Positions 61,181-64,000 of a stretch of 64,000 nucleotides of DNA are shown here, piece by piece. Where the stretch lies: positions 124,001 through 188,000 of the forward strand of contig CAMPDV010000195.1 in the NCBI GenBank assembly GCA_946699065.1. Reading direction: 5' to 3'. Position numbers and translations under genes: made by a program. The notes under the pieces were generated by a model. The model had not been told where the DNA came from. It was given only the letters and a program-made list of their open reading frames with translations, and did not search any database. The first letter of the stretch is position 1. Each line of letters opens with the position of its first letter. The DNA is from Loxodes magnus (Eukaryota; Ciliophora; Karyorelictea; Loxodida; Loxodidae).

Positions 61181-63781
61181 AAACAATTAATTTATTATTT
61201 TTAATTATCAAGTAAAATTTTAACTGTTGGATTTTAGCATGCTGTATAGTTATGTTAAGGAATCAACTCAAGAATTAAAGAAAAAGAAAATTAGAAAAAA
61301 AAAGCCTTGAGTATTTTAACTAAAATGATATAAAACTGATAAAAATAGTTAAAATATTTAGGAAAATACAAATTGTAACAGATTAGAAAAATAAAAAGTG
61401 ATAAATAATGAATCAACTCTACATTTGGAAATTAAGTTATAGTGCAATTATCAAATACAAAGTGATTGATTAATTAGAATTTTACATAGAATATTTTTAG
61501 AAATTAAGTTGTTTTAAATAGAATTTATTTTTATATAGAAGAGAAATAAGATGATTATTTAGCTGAGAAGGAATAGAAGGGAAAATAATGTAAAATAAAT
61601 AATTAGAGACAAAAACATAATAAAATAAAGATGTAAACTTGATAGAATTTTATCTAATTAGCTGTTTTATTCATTCCTTAGAAATAATTAGATTAAAAAT
61701 TCTCCATATAAACTAAATTATAAAAAGAAGAATAGAAAGGTAGAAAAGAGTAAAATGCTTAGTAAAAATAATCAGAGAGAAAAGAAAACAAATAATATAA
61801 ATAAGAAGAAGCTTTATACAATTCTTGTAGTTCACAATAAACATTTTTTTCTAAAGTTATTAATTATTTTGCTCTAATTAAATAAATTATCGAAAATATT
61901 CTAAATTTTTAAGTTAAATTAATTAAAAAATAACCAAATAATCATTTTATTTCCCTTGAAGATTATGTCAAATCAAAACATTTGGTTATTTAATTGGCTA
62001 TTCAAATATAAAACTAAAAGCTTAATTAAAATTGTAAATTGATTCTTCGCTTCTTAGTTTTTATGCTTGTTAAAAATAATTAAGTTTTTAAGACAATCTA
62101 AACTTTTTTCTTTGATAATCTAATTAAAAAATTCATAAAAATTTTAAAAATAATTTCGTCAATTGAAAGATAGGAATTTTCTATAGATTCAACTTTAAAT
62201 TAGGAAAATTTATCTTCATTTTAATTTGGCTACTGAAATAAAAAATAGCTGACTTAATAAAATATCTACTTGTAATTCTCTTATATTTATTTAGCTTTCA
62301 GTTTATGAAGGTACATCATTCAAAAATTTAGTTCTATTTTCCTTTCCTAATTTTTTTCAAGTTATTTAGAATTTTTATTTTTGTTCTTATAAGATAAAAA
62401 CAGGATTAGAGTTTTTAATTTAACCATAAATAGATAGATAAATATTACATTATTAATTTACAATAATTAATTAAAATGAAATAAAAAGTCATATACTATT
62501 TCAAAGCTTTTGATAAAAACTAAAATATAAAGAATTTAAAAATCACTTAGAAACAAAATTAAAAGCTAAAATTAAGAGAAAATTATTTTAATTTTAGATA
62601 GTTATTGCGACTCTAAAAATAATAAAAATTAAATTAGCTTTTATCTTATCTAAGAATTTGTTTATTTTAAATAATAATTAAAATTCCTAAGAAACTATAA
62701 GTATATTAGTACATATGAAAAAATACTAAATTATATACCTTTGGCATTTAAAACATAAGTATTATTAATATAAATTATACTAAAATCGCTATGTATAAAG
62801 CTTTTTCTTCTATTTCAATTTTTTATTATTTTTAAGATTTATCTTAAGGTATAAACTTGGTTTCTTTTTTCATTATCCAAATTTTGCTTATGCTAGTTAC
62901 CCTAGACATTAGATTTTATTTTCTATAAATTTATTTTTTTATTATTATTTTTTTTACTGCAAAGAAACCAAATTTATTACCAACCTAGCATCACTAAAAG
63001 GAGTAATCCATTTGCTGTGTTCATTTATTTTATACTAAAGTTTAAGATTAAATTATTGAATTTAATAAGTTATAATTATTTTTATTTATATAAGCAGATT
63101 AAGTTAATAGTTCTACCCAATTAATTATTAAGAGATATAAAAAATGTTTAAAAACGTAAAAGGAAATTAGATATTTAAAGTAGGTAGTTATTGAAAGTGT
63201 GAGTTATGTATCCTAATTAATTTTTCTCAACTTTTAATTTCTTTATTTTTTAAAACAAACTACAATTATAAAAGGAGTCTAGATTAATTAAAGCTATATA
63301 AAGTTAATTTTTTAAGAGGCAGAATACTCTTGTTAATACCATCTAATTATTAATAATTATTTAACAGCGAGAATATTCAAAATATAAATCATTTATGTTT
63401 TATGGTTATTGCTTTAACTCCTAAAACTTTCTATTTAGAGTATAAAGAAATTTCCTATCATATGATAAACCTTATAACAAGCTTTTTATCTACTATAAAT
63501 CTTTACACTCCATTTTTAATTCCTTGGAAGATTTAATTAAACTTCTAGTTGTGCATAATTCTTAGTTTTAGATATGAATTGGATAAGACCCATATGAAAA
63601 AGAAAAGAATGCTTAAAATCAAAATTAAAGATAAAAATTAGAAAATAAACCAAAAATAAGTTGAAGTAATGAAAAATCAAATTTCTATCTAGGTAACTGA
63701 AGCAGAAAAGAGAAATACAAGAAGGAAATTAATAAAGATAAAAAAACTATCAAAATATATTACAATTAATTAAAATTTGGT
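61181..63781. other. AT-rich spacer, no gene recognised
   Basis: About 2.6 kb of AT-rich DNA. A lysine-rich plus-strand stretch at 63595-63780 stays open but has no motif and overlaps the 3' flank of the minus-strand zinc-finger gene. I do not call it. Confidence 0.45.
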
Positions 63782-64000
63782 TCATTCCTAAGGGTGAGCA
63801 TTGTTATAGTGTTTATTGAGAATTTTAAGCTTCTTAAAAGTCAAATTACACTGAACACATTTAAATTTCTAACTGTGCTTTTTGTAAATATGATTATACA
63901 TAACTTGCTTATTCTTTAGAGTTGACAGTCGCTATTAAGTGTATATCTTTTAGCATTATTTGCATATATAGTCGCCATTATGGTTTATATCGAAGCTCTG
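63782..64000 (-). CDS. C2H2 zinc-finger protein, C-terminal end (5' part outside window)
   Basis: The last 72 codons and the TGA stop (63784-63782). Reads SFDINHNGDYICKQCQKIY with a first finger closing at YNHIYKKH, then a second finger CVQCNLTFKKLKILNKHYNNAH, and ends HPQE. Both fingers keep their Cys and His. It is clearly homologous to the end of the gene at 44347, in inverted orientation and with the frame intact, so it shows what that gene lost. Function as a nucleic-acid-binding protein is inferred from the finger pattern. Confidence 0.85.

Noticed and set aside
1..64000. Tetrahymena germline DNA (UAR=Gln, UGA=stop only)
   Set aside because: The AT richness and LINEs fit, but sense UGA at conserved Trp sites in apparently intact genes and in an intact LINE does not.
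1..64000. TGA codons as ordinary nonsense mutations of TGG
   Set aside because: They are numerous in otherwise undamaged frames, including a recently inserted LINE and a 2430-codon gene with no frameshift, while other expected decay is missing.
1..64000. CRISPR arrays, telomeric repeats, rRNA genes
   Set aside because: No spaced direct repeats, no G/C-rich telomere-like tandem arrays and no conserved rRNA segments were seen.

Overview
The window reads as nuclear DNA of a ciliate with a highly unusual code. It is strongly AT-rich. Every long conserved protein-coding stretch contains many in-frame TAA and TAG codons at glutamine positions and many in-frame TGA codons at tryptophan positions. 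The clearest cases are the ETW, NWRP and (Y/W)ADD motifs of a LINE, the GYW motif of a cysteine-rich membrane protein, and the GWAxTGW motif of a lectin-like domain. TGA also appears to be the only terminator. UAR=Gln with UGA=Trp/stop is known from karyorelict ciliates (Loxodes, Parduczia) and from Condylostoma; a Loxodes-like karyorelict is my inference, not proven here. Standard-code ORF calls are nearly all shadows in this window.

Layout. 1-842 is mostly AT-rich filler. 843-3830 is a decayed LINE (ORF1 with a broken zinc knuckle, ORF2 with an endonuclease), fused to a truncated cysteine-rich surface-protein pseudogene (3784-5750, minus). 9542-10390 is an orphan Gag-like ORF with a CCHC knuckle. 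The largest locus is a cysteine-rich membrane-protein gene on the minus strand (start 26389, end about 15032). Its last intron contains a complete, apparently intact LINE (16092-22721) in the same orientation, flanked by a 16-bp target-site duplication and carrying one uninterrupted 2134-codon ORF. A near-identical paralog lies head-to-head 9.9 kb away (36328-40837, plus). 44347-45249 encodes a helix-turn-helix-like/C2H2 zinc-finger protein. 51754-59046 (minus) is a 2430-aa single-exon membrane protein with a beta-helix ectodomain. 60417-61180 is a second Gag-like relic. 63782-64000 (minus) is the end of a second C2H2 gene related to the first.

The three cysteine-rich proteins and the beta-helix protein share an architecture of signal peptide, large ectodomain, cysteine-rich repeats, several membrane segments and charged cytoplasmic tail, so they are probably cell-surface proteins. 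The rest of the DNA is retroelement material and long AT-rich spacers where I could find no gene. Introns that can be inferred are very small (17, 40 and originally 51 nt).
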